Positions 52,679 to 62,673 of a stretch of DNA of 64,000 bases are shown here, piece after piece (position 1 is the first letter of the stretch; every line of letters begins with the position of its first letter). A program made the translations under genes and the position numbers. Under the pieces are notes generated by a model. It worked only from the letters and a program-made list of their open reading frames with translations. It was not told where the DNA came from and did no database searches. Source of the stretch: Paenibacillus auburnensis. GTDB taxonomy: Bacteria > Bacillota > Bacilli > Paenibacillales > Paenibacillaceae. The DNA is taken from positions 62,001-126,000 of the forward strand of contig NZ_CAKMMG010000010.1 of NCBI RefSeq assembly GCF_927798115.1, in the 5' to 3' direction.

Positions 52679-55600
52679 TTGAAGCAGACAAACAAAAAGC
52701 GTTTTGCCAGTAAATTATCTATTTTATCTTTAAGTTTTGTAACCGCTTTATCGCTATTGGCCCCAACATCTTTAGCATCAGCTGGGCAGACTTCCTCTGT
52801 AGATTACCACCCTCCGGGGGGTGACAGCTGGAACAAGCTGCGTGATATTGAAATTAATCAAACCGCTTGGGGTTTCGGAACAACCGTCACTAATGAAGTG
52901 TATAAGGAGCAAAATGCCCGCAAGGTTGTAACGAATGGCTGGTGGGCAGACCAGTTAGTCATCAACGGCTGGCAGTCCTTCGATTTTAGTCCTTATGAGA
53001 ATGGAACGCTAGAGTTCGATGTTGCCGGAGAAACAGGCAAAGAAGATTTTCGGATTGGTTTCCGTGATGTTGTTCATGAAAGAACAGACAGTACCGGGGC
53101 TTTTTACAAGGATAATGATGCCGACCCTGAAGAGACCAATATTGATGGACAGGTGGATATCAGCAAATACGTAGTGCTTACCAGCGAATGGCAGCATGTA
53201 TCGATTCCGCTTAAGGATATTTTCAACAGCGACCCGTTGTTCGATGAAAGCAAGATTCAGTTATTAAAGCTTTCTGGAAGTGATACGCCTACCACCTTTT
53301 GGATTTCGAACATCAAGGTCACCTCGCCGGATGTTGAACGAAGCTATGCTCCAATCAAGGTTAACCAGGTCGGTTATTTAAACTATGGGAAGAAATATGC
53401 AAATGTAAGCGGATACTATAATCAGCTGTCTGCAGACATCGGTACACCCTTTGCGGTTAAAAGGGTTTCGGATGACAGCGTTGCATATTCCGGAACACTT
53501 TCTCTCTTAGCTGCTTATGACGAACTATCCGGGGAAAAAGTGTTCCAGGCTGACTTCTCGGGCTTAAACGAACCGGGTAAATACTATATCACGGTAGATG
53601 GGGTAGACGAGCCTTCCGTACCGTTCGAAATCGGGCCGGACGTATACAACAGCCTATTAAATGATGTCCAGAAATTCTTTTATTTCCAAAGGGCGAATGA
53701 CGATCTGCTCCCGGAACACGCAGGCGAGTTTGCCCGTACCGGATTGCATAAGATCGATGCCAATCTTCCTCTCCAGTCCGATCCAAGCAAGCATAAAGAT
53801 GTTTCCGGCGGATGGTGGGATGCTGGAGACACTGGAAAATATGTAACCGCCGCTGCTACTGCCGTATCTGACTTGCTGTGGGCCTACGAGAGCTTTCCGC
53901 AACAATTTACGGATGGTCAACTGAACATACCAGAAAGCGGCAACAACATTCCGGATCTCATTGATGAGATTAAGTTTGAAACCGATTTCTTTTTGAAAAT
54001 GCAGGAGGAACAGTCAGGGGGCTTCTATTCTTACGTCGTTCGGGATCCTGCTCCACAACGGTATCTCATGGACGGCACCGGTGAGAAAAGTATTATTCCG
54101 ACCTCACAAACTGCGGCCACCGTCGGTGCTCTGGCGCATGCCTATACCGTATTCAAAGATGTAGCGGGAATGGAGGATTACGCTAATACACTGCTCGCCG
54201 CTGCAGTTAAAGGCTGGTCATATCTCGAAGCACATCCTGAATTCATCGCTCAGCCGGACGGCCCCTATAATGACGATGATGATAAGAATGACCGGTTCTA
54301 TGCAGCTTCCGCACTGTACCGAGCTACGGGCGAGGCGCGTTACAATGATTTTGTAGTGGCGAATTATAAAGCATTCGAGGACAAATTCAAAACAACCGAT
54401 TTCTCCCACGGGATCGGAAGTATGGAACTGATCGGCTTTTATCATTATTTGAGCGGTCCTGCTCCAAGTGAAGAGGTTAAGGCTTGGTTCGTTCCTAAAT
54501 ACAATCAGTGGAGAGACACTGTCATCGATACGGCTGTTAATCAGGCGGTCTGGCATAACTCCACGAACAAAGGATTTTATTGGGGAGCCAACTCCAATGT
54601 CGCAGGTGTTGCGGTAAGCCTCGATATTGGGAGCCGAATTATTGGAAACTATGATGAGCGCACGCTTCAGGTAGCCAGCGGCAACTTGAACTACCTTCTT
54701 GGTATCAACCCGCTGCAGCTTAGCTTTATTTCGGGTTACGGCGAGAACCGTGTTCACATTACCCATCATGCCATTTACATGCGGGATTTCATCAAAGAAA
54801 TACCGAACGGGTATATGCCAGGAGGCCCGAACAATAACGGGAAGTACAATTTCCCTGCCAAAGCCTACAATCAGTCTACAGTAGACTGGGAGAGCAATGA
54901 ACAGGCGTTAAACTATAACTCACCGCTGATTTACCTGACCGCTTTGTTAACCGATGTAGCACACAAGACGTTTTCGGAGAGCATTACATTGAATAGCACG
55001 GCTGGAAAATTGCCGGTTGGCGAAACAACAAAAGTAACCGCACATGTGACGCCAAGCAATGCATCCTTTAAAAAACTGCAGGCGGCCTCTGCTGACAATA
55101 GCATTGCCACAGTAAGCAATGTTACCTACAACGGAGAAACCGGCATTACGGAATTTACCGTAACTGCTGTAAATGCTGGTAAGACAGAGGTAACAGTACA
55201 ATCGCTTGACGGCAGAATTCAAACGAAATATACAATTGAGGTGGTTGCCGGCAATAATTCATCCGACCCGGATCCAGATCCGAATCCGGTTCCAAGCCCT
55301 GATCCGACCCCAACTCCTAGCCCGGCTCCAAGCCCAACTCCGGTTACTGACACCGGCACCGGTTCCGTTGCTATACCGGGCACCTCCGGGAATAGTAATT
55401 CCGGAACTAAGACAGATTCAAACGGAATATTGAATCTGACACGCGAGGGTCTGGAGAAGGCCGCAAGTCAGGCTGTAAACGGAAAGATTACAATTCCGGT
55501 GGATGCAGCAAGCGGTCTGAAGAAGGTTGCTGTCGAATTGCCGGGTGACTGGATTCGCACTGTAAATACTGCTTCTGTCAAATCCATTTCCTTCGAAGCG

Positions 55601-56533
55601 CTCAATTCCACCGTTGAGTTGGATTCGGCCTTTATTAAGGGATTATTCGGCAAGGGTGCCCAGAAGCTATCAGTAGGTATAGGGACTGCAGCTTCAGAGA
55701 CACTTTCTGCTGAAATCCGTACACTGCTGGGAAACAGCCCTGTCTACGAACTGACACTGACCGTAGATAATGCTCCTGTTCAGTGGTCAGGTCAACCGGT
55801 AACAGTGAAGCTGCCGTATGTCCTTAAAGCTGGAGACCATCCGAATCAGGTGGTTGTTTACAACGTAGATAATGGTTCTAAGATGGTTAAACAGGCCGTA
55901 TACGATAAATCCTCGGGTACAGTCATTTTCAAACCGGAGCATTTCAGTAAATATGCAGCAGCCTATACGAACGTCAGCTTCAAAGATATTGATGGCCTTC
56001 CGTCCACAACAAGCGATGCTATCCGTGCCATTGCGGCCAGAGGCATAATCATCGGAAAAATGCCAGGTCAATATGACCCGCAGGGAAAACTGACAAGAGC
56101 CGAGTTTGTACAGATGCTGGTCAAATTCCTTGATGCTGCCGACCCTGCCGCTGTTAGCCAATTCCCTGATGTCAAAGAAGCTGCCTGGTACTACACAGCG
56201 GTTGCCTCGGCCGAGAAGCTGGGAATTGTTCAGGGCCGAACCAGTGGAATATTCGGAACAAATGATATCCTGACAAGAGAGGAGATGGCCGTACTTCTCC
56301 ACCGTGCACTTCTGGCAACCGGCCATTCTATACAGTCGGGTGAACAGAGTGTACCGGGCTTCACCGATGCAGCAGCGATATCAAGCTACGCGCAGAACGC
56401 TGTCGCAGCCCTGAAGCAAGCTAAAGTGTTGACTGCAGATGCGAGCGGAGGCTTCGGTCCTAAATCGCAAGCGAGCCGCGCAGAGGCTGCAGTCCTGATC
56501 TATAACTTCCTGCTTGCCAATTCTAATCAATAA
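52679..56533 (+). CDS. Surface-anchored GH9 endoglucanase with SLH domains
   Basis: A secreted cellulase of 1284 aa. The start is the TTG at 52679, after AAAGGGG; this leaves a clean signal peptide (KQTNKKRF, a hydrophobic stretch, then SLASA). A CBM-like beta domain (about 15-210), a CelD-type Ig domain (about 215-320) and the GH9 catalytic domain follow, with WWDAGD near 381 and the acid Glu in ESNEQALNYNSP near 740. Then come a Big2-like domain, a Pro/Asp linker (about 860-890), a domain seen in other SLH proteins, and three SLH domains from about 1100. SLH anchoring would hold it on the S-layer to digest beta-glucans at the surface. Confidence 0.93.
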   Translation: MKQTNKKRFASKLSILSLSFVTALSLLAPTSLASAGQTSSVDYHPPGGDSWNKLRDIEINQTAWGFGTTVTNEVYKEQNARKVVTNGWWADQLVINGWQSFDFSPYENGTLEFDVAGETGKEDFRIGFRDVVHERTDSTGAFYKDNDADPEETNIDGQVDISKYVVLTSEWQHVSIPLKDIFNSDPLFDESKIQLLKLSGSDTPTTFWISNIKVTSPDVERSYAPIKVNQVGYLNYGKKYANVSGYYNQLSADIGTPFAVKRVSDDSVAYSGTLSLLAAYDELSGEKVFQADFSGLNEPGKYYITVDGVDEPSVPFEIGPDVYNSLLNDVQKFFYFQRANDDLLPEHAGEFARTGLHKIDANLPLQSDPSKHKDVSGGWWDAGDTGKYVTAAATAVSDLLWAYESFPQQFTDGQLNIPESGNNIPDLIDEIKFETDFFLKMQEEQSGGFYSYVVRDPAPQRYLMDGTGEKSIIPTSQTAATVGALAHAYTVFKDVAGMEDYANTLLAAAVKGWSYLEAHPEFIAQPDGPYNDDDDKNDRFYAASALYRATGEARYNDFVVANYKAFEDKFKTTDFSHGIGSMELIGFYHYLSGPAPSEEVKAWFVPKYNQWRDTVIDTAVNQAVWHNSTNKGFYWGANSNVAGVAVSLDIGSRIIGNYDERTLQVASGNLNYLLGINPLQLSFISGYGENRVHITHHAIYMRDFIKEIPNGYMPGGPNNNGKYNFPAKAYNQSTVDWESNEQALNYNSPLIYLTALLTDVAHKTFSESITLNSTAGKLPVGETTKVTAHVTPSNASFKKLQAASADNSIATVSNVTYNGETGITEFTVTAVNAGKTEVTVQSLDGRIQTKYTIEVVAGNNSSDPDPDPNPVPSPDPTPTPSPAPSPTPVTDTGTGSVAIPGTSGNSNSGTKTDSNGILNLTREGLEKAASQAVNGKITIPVDAASGLKKVAVELPGDWIRTVNTASVKSISFEALNSTVELDSAFIKGLFGKGAQKLSVGIGTAASETLSAEIRTLLGNSPVYELTLTVDNAPVQWSGQPVTVKLPYVLKAGDHPNQVVVYNVDNGSKMVKQAVYDKSSGTVIFKPEHFSKYAAAYTNVSFKDIDGLPSTTSDAIRAIAARGIIIGKMPGQYDPQGKLTRAEFVQMLVKFLDAADPAAVSQFPDVKEAAWYYTAVASAEKLGIVQGRTSGIFGTNDILTREEMAVLLHRALLATGHSIQSGEQSVPGFTDAAAISSYAQNAVAALKQAKVLTADASGGFGPKSQASRAEAAVLIYNFLLANSNQ

Positions 56534-56566
56534 CTGGCGGTTGAATCATTCACAACCACACAATCA

Positions 56567-56599
56567 AGCAGCCGCACGGATCATCTCCGTGCGGCTGCT
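56567..56599. terminator. Bidirectional terminator between two SLH-protein genes
   Basis: AGCAGCCGCACGGA pairs perfectly with TCCGTGCGGCTGCT across a 5-base loop, followed by a T-rich stretch on the plus strand. Confidence 0.85.
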
Positions 56600-56630
56600 G
56601 TTTGTTTATTGAAATGTGCCGTAAGCTGCG

Positions 56631-58835
56631 TTATTTCGCGTAGTCCATAATCCGGGTAATCATAACCGCCGCCTCTGCTCGGGTGGCTGTCTGATTAGGC
56701 CGGAAGGTCCCGTCCTGGAATCCGCCAATAATTCCGGCTTCCACAGCAGCCCCGATATTCCCACGCTGGTTCTTAATATCAGCGTTATCCTGGAAGACAA
56801 TTGCCGATTCGTTAGGCTGCAGACCAAGCGCTCTGGCAGCCATAGCAGCGATTTCAAATCGGGTAATATTCCCCTCCGGCAGGAAGTGTTGACCGTACTC
56901 ATTGGGCTGAATGATCCCATTTGCGACGGCAGCCTCAATAGCTCCGTTCGACCACCGCTTGGCTGGCACATCAGAGAAGGATGTTTTACCCTTCACTGTC
57001 GCAAGCCCTTTTGCCTGCACCAGCATCTTCACAAATTGTTCTCTCGTAATGGCGGCATTCGGTTTTACAGAATAATCACTGTAGCCGCTCAGAATCGACT
57101 GATCGTATAGACGCTCCATGGCGGCCTGCGCCCAATGTCCCTCCATATCATAGCCTTGCGGTGGGTTCAGTCCCGGAATGCGTACAGGGACAAGTTGCTT
57201 ATTCGTTGAACCGTCACCAAGCACTCCCCGTTTATCATTATATCCCCATGCCCAAACGGTTCCGTCTTTTTTCAGAACGTAGGAGTTCATCAATCCGCCG
57301 GCAATATCAACGGCATCCTTGATGGCAGTCACACGGTGAAACGTATGGTAGTCCTCGGAGTTATCAGCATACCCCAACCCCAGCTCACCCTGCCGGTTCG
57401 TACCGGAGGTCCAAACCGTGCCATCCTTTTTCAGCAGCAGGGTGTGATAATATCCGGAGCTGAGCTTTACTATATCAGCGGTCTTTTTCAGGACCGGCTG
57501 GCTTTCTCCCCACATCCATAGCGTGCCGTCCTGCTTAAGGGCGTATCTCGGATTTCCGCCCCCCCATATTTTCACTACTTTCGTGAATTCCGGGATAGGG
57601 TCCACCGTAGCAAAACGGATCCCGAGGATTTCGAACATGGGGCTTATCACATACTTCATCTGGTGCGGTCCGGTGAATTCCTTTCCACTGCCCTTACCTT
57701 GGTAGAACCAGACCGTTCCGTCATCCCTCAGCATTAACATCTTATAGCCGCCGGCAATGCTCGTCACATGGTTAATGCCCGGAATCTGGATCGGGTATTC
57801 CAGGGGCTTGGTAGATTCCATAATGGAGTTGGATACGAAAACTTCGTCCCCCCACATCCAGACCGTTCCATCCTCCTTCAAAGCATACGAGGTGTTATCG
57901 AAGGCCAGGATATCTTTAACATGCTCGATCTGGGCTTTGACAGGGGTTGTATAAAAGTTTTCGTACCCGTTGATGTCATTACCGAGCTGCCCGGCATCGT
58001 TCATTCCCCAGGCCCAGACATTTCCATCTGAGTCAAGCGCCAGCCGGTGGCGTGTTCCTGCCGAGACCTTTACGATATTGGAGGGCAGCCCGGATACTTG
58101 CTGGGCGCCTTTCGTATCTCCCCATTCCCAGACTGAGCCGTCATTCTTCAATGCCAGGTGGTTAAAGCCAAAAGAGCTGATTGATATGACCTTAGGATAT
58201 CTAGTAGCTGATAGCGCCGGGCTTACGCTGGCTGGAATGGCTGAATTGGCAGGCTTTGTAACGGCTTGATCGGCCGGCCTGGAGTCGGTTTGATTGGTCT
58301 TCGAAGCTACTCCGGAACCGGGCAGCGGCTTGGGATCGACCAGGCCGGTATAAGTCTGCTCCTTCGAAGGTATATCCTTTCCATCGGGCGTCAGTACGTG
58401 CAGGGTGAAAACAATTCGGCCTTGATCTAGCTTCATATCTTTCAATTGCTCATCAAAGAAGCTTCTGGGCAACGTCAGATTCAGATAAATCGAGGAATCT
58501 CCTGTTATCCTAACGGCATTTACATTAGGATCATTCCTGAAATAGACCGCAGGAGCACTGCCTGCGTCCGTTATGAATTCAATCCGCGCATCAAGCACAG
58601 CATCGAAATAATCATAGGAAGGGCCTGTAGGGAAAGTGTAGCCGAAACGGTACATGACCGTATCCGAATTGAATGAAGCATCGAACAGGGTTAATTCCGG
58701 CTGTGTGGACGGGGTACCTTCACCACTTGAATTCTCCGCAAAGGCGTTTGGCAATGCTGGGGACAATCCGGTGATAAGAGCTAAGCACATGAGCGCAAAT
58801 AAGAAGTGTTTTAATGGGTGGGATTTAATCGCCAT
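56631..58835 (-). CDS. Surface RCC1-repeat protein with SLH domains
   Basis: A 734-aa secreted protein. The signal peptide (LKHFLFALMCLALITGLSPA) is followed by a beta domain of about 150 residues, then at least five RCC1-type blades from about 215 to 525 (repeats such as HRLALDSDGNVWAWGMNDAGQLG and SYALKEDGTVWMWGDE), and two to three SLH domains from about 535. A beta-propeller displayed on the S-layer suggests binding of a partner or polymer. No enzymatic motif was seen. Confidence 0.9.
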   Translation of the reverse strand: MAIKSHPLKHFLFALMCLALITGLSPALPNAFAENSSGEGTPSTQPELTLFDASFNSDTVMYRFGYTFPTGPSYDYFDAVLDARIEFITDAGSAPAVYFRNDPNVNAVRITGDSSIYLNLTLPRSFFDEQLKDMKLDQGRIVFTLHVLTPDGKDIPSKEQTYTGLVDPKPLPGSGVASKTNQTDSRPADQAVTKPANSAIPASVSPALSATRYPKVISISSFGFNHLALKNDGSVWEWGDTKGAQQVSGLPSNIVKVSAGTRHRLALDSDGNVWAWGMNDAGQLGNDINGYENFYTTPVKAQIEHVKDILAFDNTSYALKEDGTVWMWGDEVFVSNSIMESTKPLEYPIQIPGINHVTSIAGGYKMLMLRDDGTVWFYQGKGSGKEFTGPHQMKYVISPMFEILGIRFATVDPIPEFTKVVKIWGGGNPRYALKQDGTLWMWGESQPVLKKTADIVKLSSGYYHTLLLKKDGTVWTSGTNRQGELGLGYADNSEDYHTFHRVTAIKDAVDIAGGLMNSYVLKKDGTVWAWGYNDKRGVLGDGSTNKQLVPVRIPGLNPPQGYDMEGHWAQAAMERLYDQSILSGYSDYSVKPNAAITREQFVKMLVQAKGLATVKGKTSFSDVPAKRWSNGAIEAAVANGIIQPNEYGQHFLPEGNITRFEIAAMAARALGLQPNESAIVFQDNADIKNQRGNIGAAVEAGIIGGFQDGTFRPNQTATRAEAAVMITRIMDYAK

Positions 58836-59055
58836 CTTATCGTTCCTTCCTAAGGATAGTTGATTGGTATATTATGTAATATTACCTCACATCATTATAG
58901 CAGGAACGTTTTCGCTGAACAATATAGGAATGGCTTGGGCAATGATATCCCGGGATTTCTCTACTCTATGGAAATTAAATCTCTAAATTGATACAAACGC
59001 CGTTTCAAAGCTATCACCTTAAAAATACTATATAGCAAAAGGATGGTGATAAAAA

Positions 59056-59496
59056 ATGAGTATAAGTCCACTTTGTAGACAGTTTGCAGAGATTTTTGGT
59101 GGTCAAGCCCAGGTAGTTAATGGGGTATGTGTTGCAACTAAGTTACGTACTAATATCAAGGTACGGATATTGGGTAGACGTTCAAAAGGCTTGTTCACAC
59201 TTCCTTTCGGTATTTCCTTTGAGAGTGTTGGGAAAGACGGCCGGGCACTATGCCTCGGAGAGTCCGTTATCCTTACTCGGGAAATAAACCCATTTATCTC
59301 TGAACTCCGCAAAGCAGGCATTAAAGTAACTGCTCTTCACAACCACTGGTTATTTACAAACCCGAACATCTGGTATATCCATTGGGAAGCCGTCCAAAAA
59401 CCCCTGGTATTCGCCAGAAATGTGCGGAACGCCTCCAGAGTTCTGACCAAAAAACCCGTTGGCCCATTCGTCTGTAAGGCTGCCAGCAAAAAATAA
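59056..59496 (+). CDS. DUF1259 (LppY/LpqO) family protein
   Basis: A 146-aa single-domain protein. The family blocks CRQFAEIFGGQAQVVNGVCVA and TALHNHWLFTNPNIWYIHW are clear; the HNHW and HW His residues look like a metal site. Longer relatives contain two such domains. Function is unknown. No signal peptide is seen. GGATGGTGAT precedes the ATG. Confidence 0.87.
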   Translation: MSISPLCRQFAEIFGGQAQVVNGVCVATKLRTNIKVRILGRRSKGLFTLPFGISFESVGKDGRALCLGESVILTREINPFISELRKAGIKVTALHNHWLFTNPNIWYIHWEAVQKPLVFARNVRNASRVLTKKPVGPFVCKAASKK

Positions 59497-59525
59497 TGTA
59501 ACAGGTGAACTATTAATTATCTTTT

Positions 59526-59554
59526 GGGTGCTGAACATTTCAGCATCCTTTTTT
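59526..59554 (+). terminator. Terminator after the DUF1259 gene
   Basis: GGGTGCTGAA, loop, TCAGCATCC (one G-T pair), then six T. Confidence 0.8.
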
Positions 59555-59636
59555 ATTCGGATTGCCGTAATATTGAGATATAAGGTAATGTGGATACAGG
59601 AATGCGAGTCGTAATGGCAGGAAGAGGGGTCTTCAT

Positions 59637-62045
59637 ATGATATTTCAGCGCTCGACGTTGATGGACAAGCTAAAGAGAAGGCAGGAGGATTCTTTCACGG
59701 GACGCGAGTCCTATTTCGAAGAACTCTATAATGCTCTTGATTTACAGCAGCAGGAGGATTACAAAGTGTTGTGCTTCTACGGAGTGGGAGGCGCGGGCAA
59801 ATCTTCATTGCGCAGAGAGATGGTTCACCGCCTTACCCAGCGGGAGGATATCGCTGTGGGCATTGTTGATTTCGAGACAAAGGCTCATCAGCAGCCGGAA
59901 AATGCACTTATCCATCTCAGGAAATCGATCATTTCCAGGAATAAAATCAACTTTTCCTTTTTCGATATGGTGTACGCCTTATATATGAGCAAAGCGTATG
60001 CCCATTTGCCGCTCAAGGAATCCGTTACTCCGCTGCTTGATGAAGGAGATTTGTTAGTTGAGCTCATCAATACCATTGAGGATGTGCCCGGACTCGGTTT
60101 GGTTCCTAAAGTCTATAATCTGTTCCGTAAATCCTCGAGCTTTATACATAAATATATGACTAAAACCAAAATGGACTATTTCTCACAGCTGTCGGCGCTG
60201 GATGCTTCCGAGTTGTTAGCCTATTTACCCGATGTCTTCCTTGAAGATCTGATAGCCCATCAGGAGAAAAACCGCTGCCAGCTGGTGATATTCCTTGATA
60301 CGTATGAGGCCCTATGGGAAGATAAGCGGATGAAGGGGTACCAGTCGGTTGTCGACAGCTGGATTCGTGAAATGATTCAGGGCCATCCCGGCCTGTTGTG
60401 GGTCATTACGGGAAGAGAACGGCTGCGATGGGCGGAAATCGATCCAAGCTGGGAATCCGTCTGCGCTCAGCGTCCGCTGGACTCTTTATCCGAACCCGAA
60501 AGCCGAGCCATACTGGTCCGCTCCGGAGTAACGGACGAGGACATCCAGAATGCGATTATTAAACAATCCTATGGACATGCTTATACCATCCGGTTGGCCG
60601 TGAATCTGCACAATGAAATCCTACGTACCCGAACGCCGGTTACCCAGGATTTTGTAGACTGGAGAACACCGGAGCTCCTCATTGAGCGATTGCTGAAATA
60701 TTTGACGCCCTATGAGATACAGACGCTGGAGCTGCTGGCCATCGCCCGTTCATGGGATGAGGCTTTGTTCGAAGCGATCGTGCAGGCTTTTCAAACCGGT
60801 TATCCTCTTTACCAAAGAGACGAGCTGCTGCGTTTCTCCTTCATTCATCATAATGAGTTGACGAACCGGTGGGAAATGCACGCCCTGATGCGGGGGAGTC
60901 TGCGTCATCATCAAAGTACCCGTACGATTCGGGAGGGGCACCGGTATTTGTTCGAGTATTATGCGAATCTGCTAAGCCAGCACACTTTTACCGGAATGTT
61001 GCGGGATGCCTACGACTGGTTGGATGAGGCTTTTTTCCACGGACTTCAACAGGTTGAGAATGGCTGGCGTACGCCTGTCTCCTTGTCAGACTGGTTCCGC
61101 CATGAGGATGCAAAGTTCTTCAACTCGGGAAAATGGGAATTAACCATTCCGCTGTTCAAGCAGTTTATCAGCTACCTGGAATCCCTGGAAACCACGGAAG
61201 CGCAGACTTTAAGAGGAATCCTCGTCTACGATTTGGCCTACATTTATTTCAAAGAAGGCAACTATACGGATGCGGAAACCATGTTCGACATCTCTTTGGA
61301 TATCCATCTTACCCTTTATGGTGAACAAAACCGGTTTACGGCTAAATCTTATTATGGACTGGGTACGCTTTATCATAATATGGGACGGATGGAGGAAGCC
61401 GAGCCGCTGTACTGTAAAGCTCTTGCGATCAGAGAACAAGTACTTGGCGAAGATCATATCGGTGTCGCTATGTCTGCCAATAATCTCGCTACCCTCTATC
61501 AGGATATGAAGCTTCACCACTTGGCGCTGCCTCTTTACGAAAGAGCGATCCGAATATCCTTGCTTCCTGAAAACTATAATCCGCGCAAACTTGCTGATTA
61601 CAAAATCAACCTGGTCTATTTTCATCATGACGTGGAACAATACGAGACGGCACTTTCGATCTGTGAGGAAGCTATTGCTCTTAGAGAGAGCAGTCTTACG
61701 CCGCTGCACCGGGATATGGCTCAGGTATTTCTCTACTATGGCAATGTATTATTGAGACGAGGCGAACTCCGCCTGGCAGATGAATATTACAATAAAGCCG
61801 TACATATTTTAGAGGAGCTGAAGCATGAATTTTCGGGTGAGATGGCTAAGCTGCACCATAACCTTGGAGTCTACTGCTATTTAGCCGGAAGAACAGACGA
61901 TTCTCTAAAGGAACTGGACTTAGCGATTGAAATCAAACGCGCCATGTATGGGGAAGATCATTATAGAAGCCGGTATTCGATACAGACGAAGAATCAGATT
62001 ATGGGACTGGATCCCATGCCCCCACGTTTACATCTGGATTTCTAG
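59637..62045 (+). CDS. STAND NTPase with TPR domain
   Basis: An 802-aa NLR-like ATPase. Residues 20-330 form the NTPase: Walker A GVGGAGKSSLR near 48, Walker B LVIFLDTYEALWED near 216, and the sensor-like WVITGRERLRW. A winged-helix/ARM linker follows. From about 510 to 770 there are at least five TPRs, including KSYYGLGTLYHNMGRMEEAE and NNLATLYQDMKLHHLAL, of the kinesin-light-chain style. Such proteins act as ligand-triggered switches (regulation, or phage defence). No effector domain lies at the N-terminus; the next gene, 10 bases away, encodes a peptidoglycan amidase, which could be its output or a separate function. Confidence 0.88.
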   Translation: MIFQRSTLMDKLKRRQEDSFTGRESYFEELYNALDLQQQEDYKVLCFYGVGGAGKSSLRREMVHRLTQREDIAVGIVDFETKAHQQPENALIHLRKSIISRNKINFSFFDMVYALYMSKAYAHLPLKESVTPLLDEGDLLVELINTIEDVPGLGLVPKVYNLFRKSSSFIHKYMTKTKMDYFSQLSALDASELLAYLPDVFLEDLIAHQEKNRCQLVIFLDTYEALWEDKRMKGYQSVVDSWIREMIQGHPGLLWVITGRERLRWAEIDPSWESVCAQRPLDSLSEPESRAILVRSGVTDEDIQNAIIKQSYGHAYTIRLAVNLHNEILRTRTPVTQDFVDWRTPELLIERLLKYLTPYEIQTLELLAIARSWDEALFEAIVQAFQTGYPLYQRDELLRFSFIHHNELTNRWEMHALMRGSLRHHQSTRTIREGHRYLFEYYANLLSQHTFTGMLRDAYDWLDEAFFHGLQQVENGWRTPVSLSDWFRHEDAKFFNSGKWELTIPLFKQFISYLESLETTEAQTLRGILVYDLAYIYFKEGNYTDAETMFDISLDIHLTLYGEQNRFTAKSYYGLGTLYHNMGRMEEAEPLYCKALAIREQVLGEDHIGVAMSANNLATLYQDMKLHHLALPLYERAIRISLLPENYNPRKLADYKINLVYFHHDVEQYETALSICEEAIALRESSLTPLHRDMAQVFLYYGNVLLRRGELRLADEYYNKAVHILEELKHEFSGEMAKLHHNLGVYCYLAGRTDDSLKELDLAIEIKRAMYGEDHYRSRYSIQTKNQIMGLDPMPPRLHLDF

Positions 62046-62055
62046 GAGAGATCGA

Positions 62056-62541
62056 ATGAGCACAGAAGATTGGATTACGGAAGCGAAGCTTCACTTCAGC
62101 GAGCCGCTTCAGCCCTTGCAGGATGTAGACAGCATCATTATCCACCATACGGAGGAAGAGGGCTGGGATATTCACCGGACCCATGCCTACCACCGGGACA
62201 CGATGAACTGGAGCGGAATTGGATATAACTTTTTCATAGAGGCACCGGGTGTGGCAGACGGAAAGATTGTATCGGGACGCGGCTATCATGTGGGTGCTCA
62301 TACTCTGGGACGCAATGAAACATCCATTGGAATTTGCATGTCCGGTAATATGGATCTGCATCAGCCGTCCAAGCGCCAAATGGATTCGTTATTGAAACTG
62401 TGCCGCTATCTAATGGATCAGTACAAGTTGTCTCCGGAGGACGTGATCGGACACCGGGAGGTAGCTGGCGTAACGAAAAGCTGTCCGGGATCCCATGTAG
62501 ACATGAACTGGATACGGATGGAGCTGTTCTCCCGAATCTAA
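62056..62541 (+). CDS. N-acetylmuramoyl-L-alanine amidase, cytoplasmic type
   Basis: A 161-aa Amidase_2/PGRP domain protein. Zinc and catalytic positions: SIIIHHTEEEGW, the GHREV His and the CPG Cys in TKSCPGSHVDMNW. There is no signal peptide, so it acts in the cytosol or leaves by lysis. The start at 62056 follows AGGAGAG and lies 10 bases after the STAND gene; the frame open from 61927 is only an extension into that gene. It resembles phage-lysin-type amidases but stands with no other phage genes. Confidence 0.9.
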   Translation: MSTEDWITEAKLHFSEPLQPLQDVDSIIIHHTEEEGWDIHRTHAYHRDTMNWSGIGYNFFIEAPGVADGKIVSGRGYHVGAHTLGRNETSIGICMSGNMDLHQPSKRQMDSLLKLCRYLMDQYKLSPEDVIGHREVAGVTKSCPGSHVDMNWIRMELFSRI

Positions 62542-62565
62542 CCAGCCTGGAAAGTCGAAGCACAA

Positions 62566-62604
62566 GGAAACCAGCAGACCCGCTCCGGGACTGCTGGTTT
62601 TCTT
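62566..62604 (+). terminator. Terminator of the STAND-amidase operon
   Basis: GAAACCAGCAG pairs with CTGCTGGTTTTC across a 13-base loop, followed by a short T-rich stretch. Confidence 0.75.
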
Positions 62605-62673
62605 ATGTGCAAGCAATTTCGGCGAGCGGGGCTCAATCCTGAAGCACAGGCCCCGGAACCCGCCTACTCCTAA

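Noticed and set aside
61927-62055. Longer N-terminus of the amidase
   Set aside because: It lies inside the STAND gene in another frame; the ATG at 62056 has its own AGGAGAG site.
62056-62541. Amidase as sign of a prophage
   Set aside because: No holin, tail, integrase or other phage genes are nearby.
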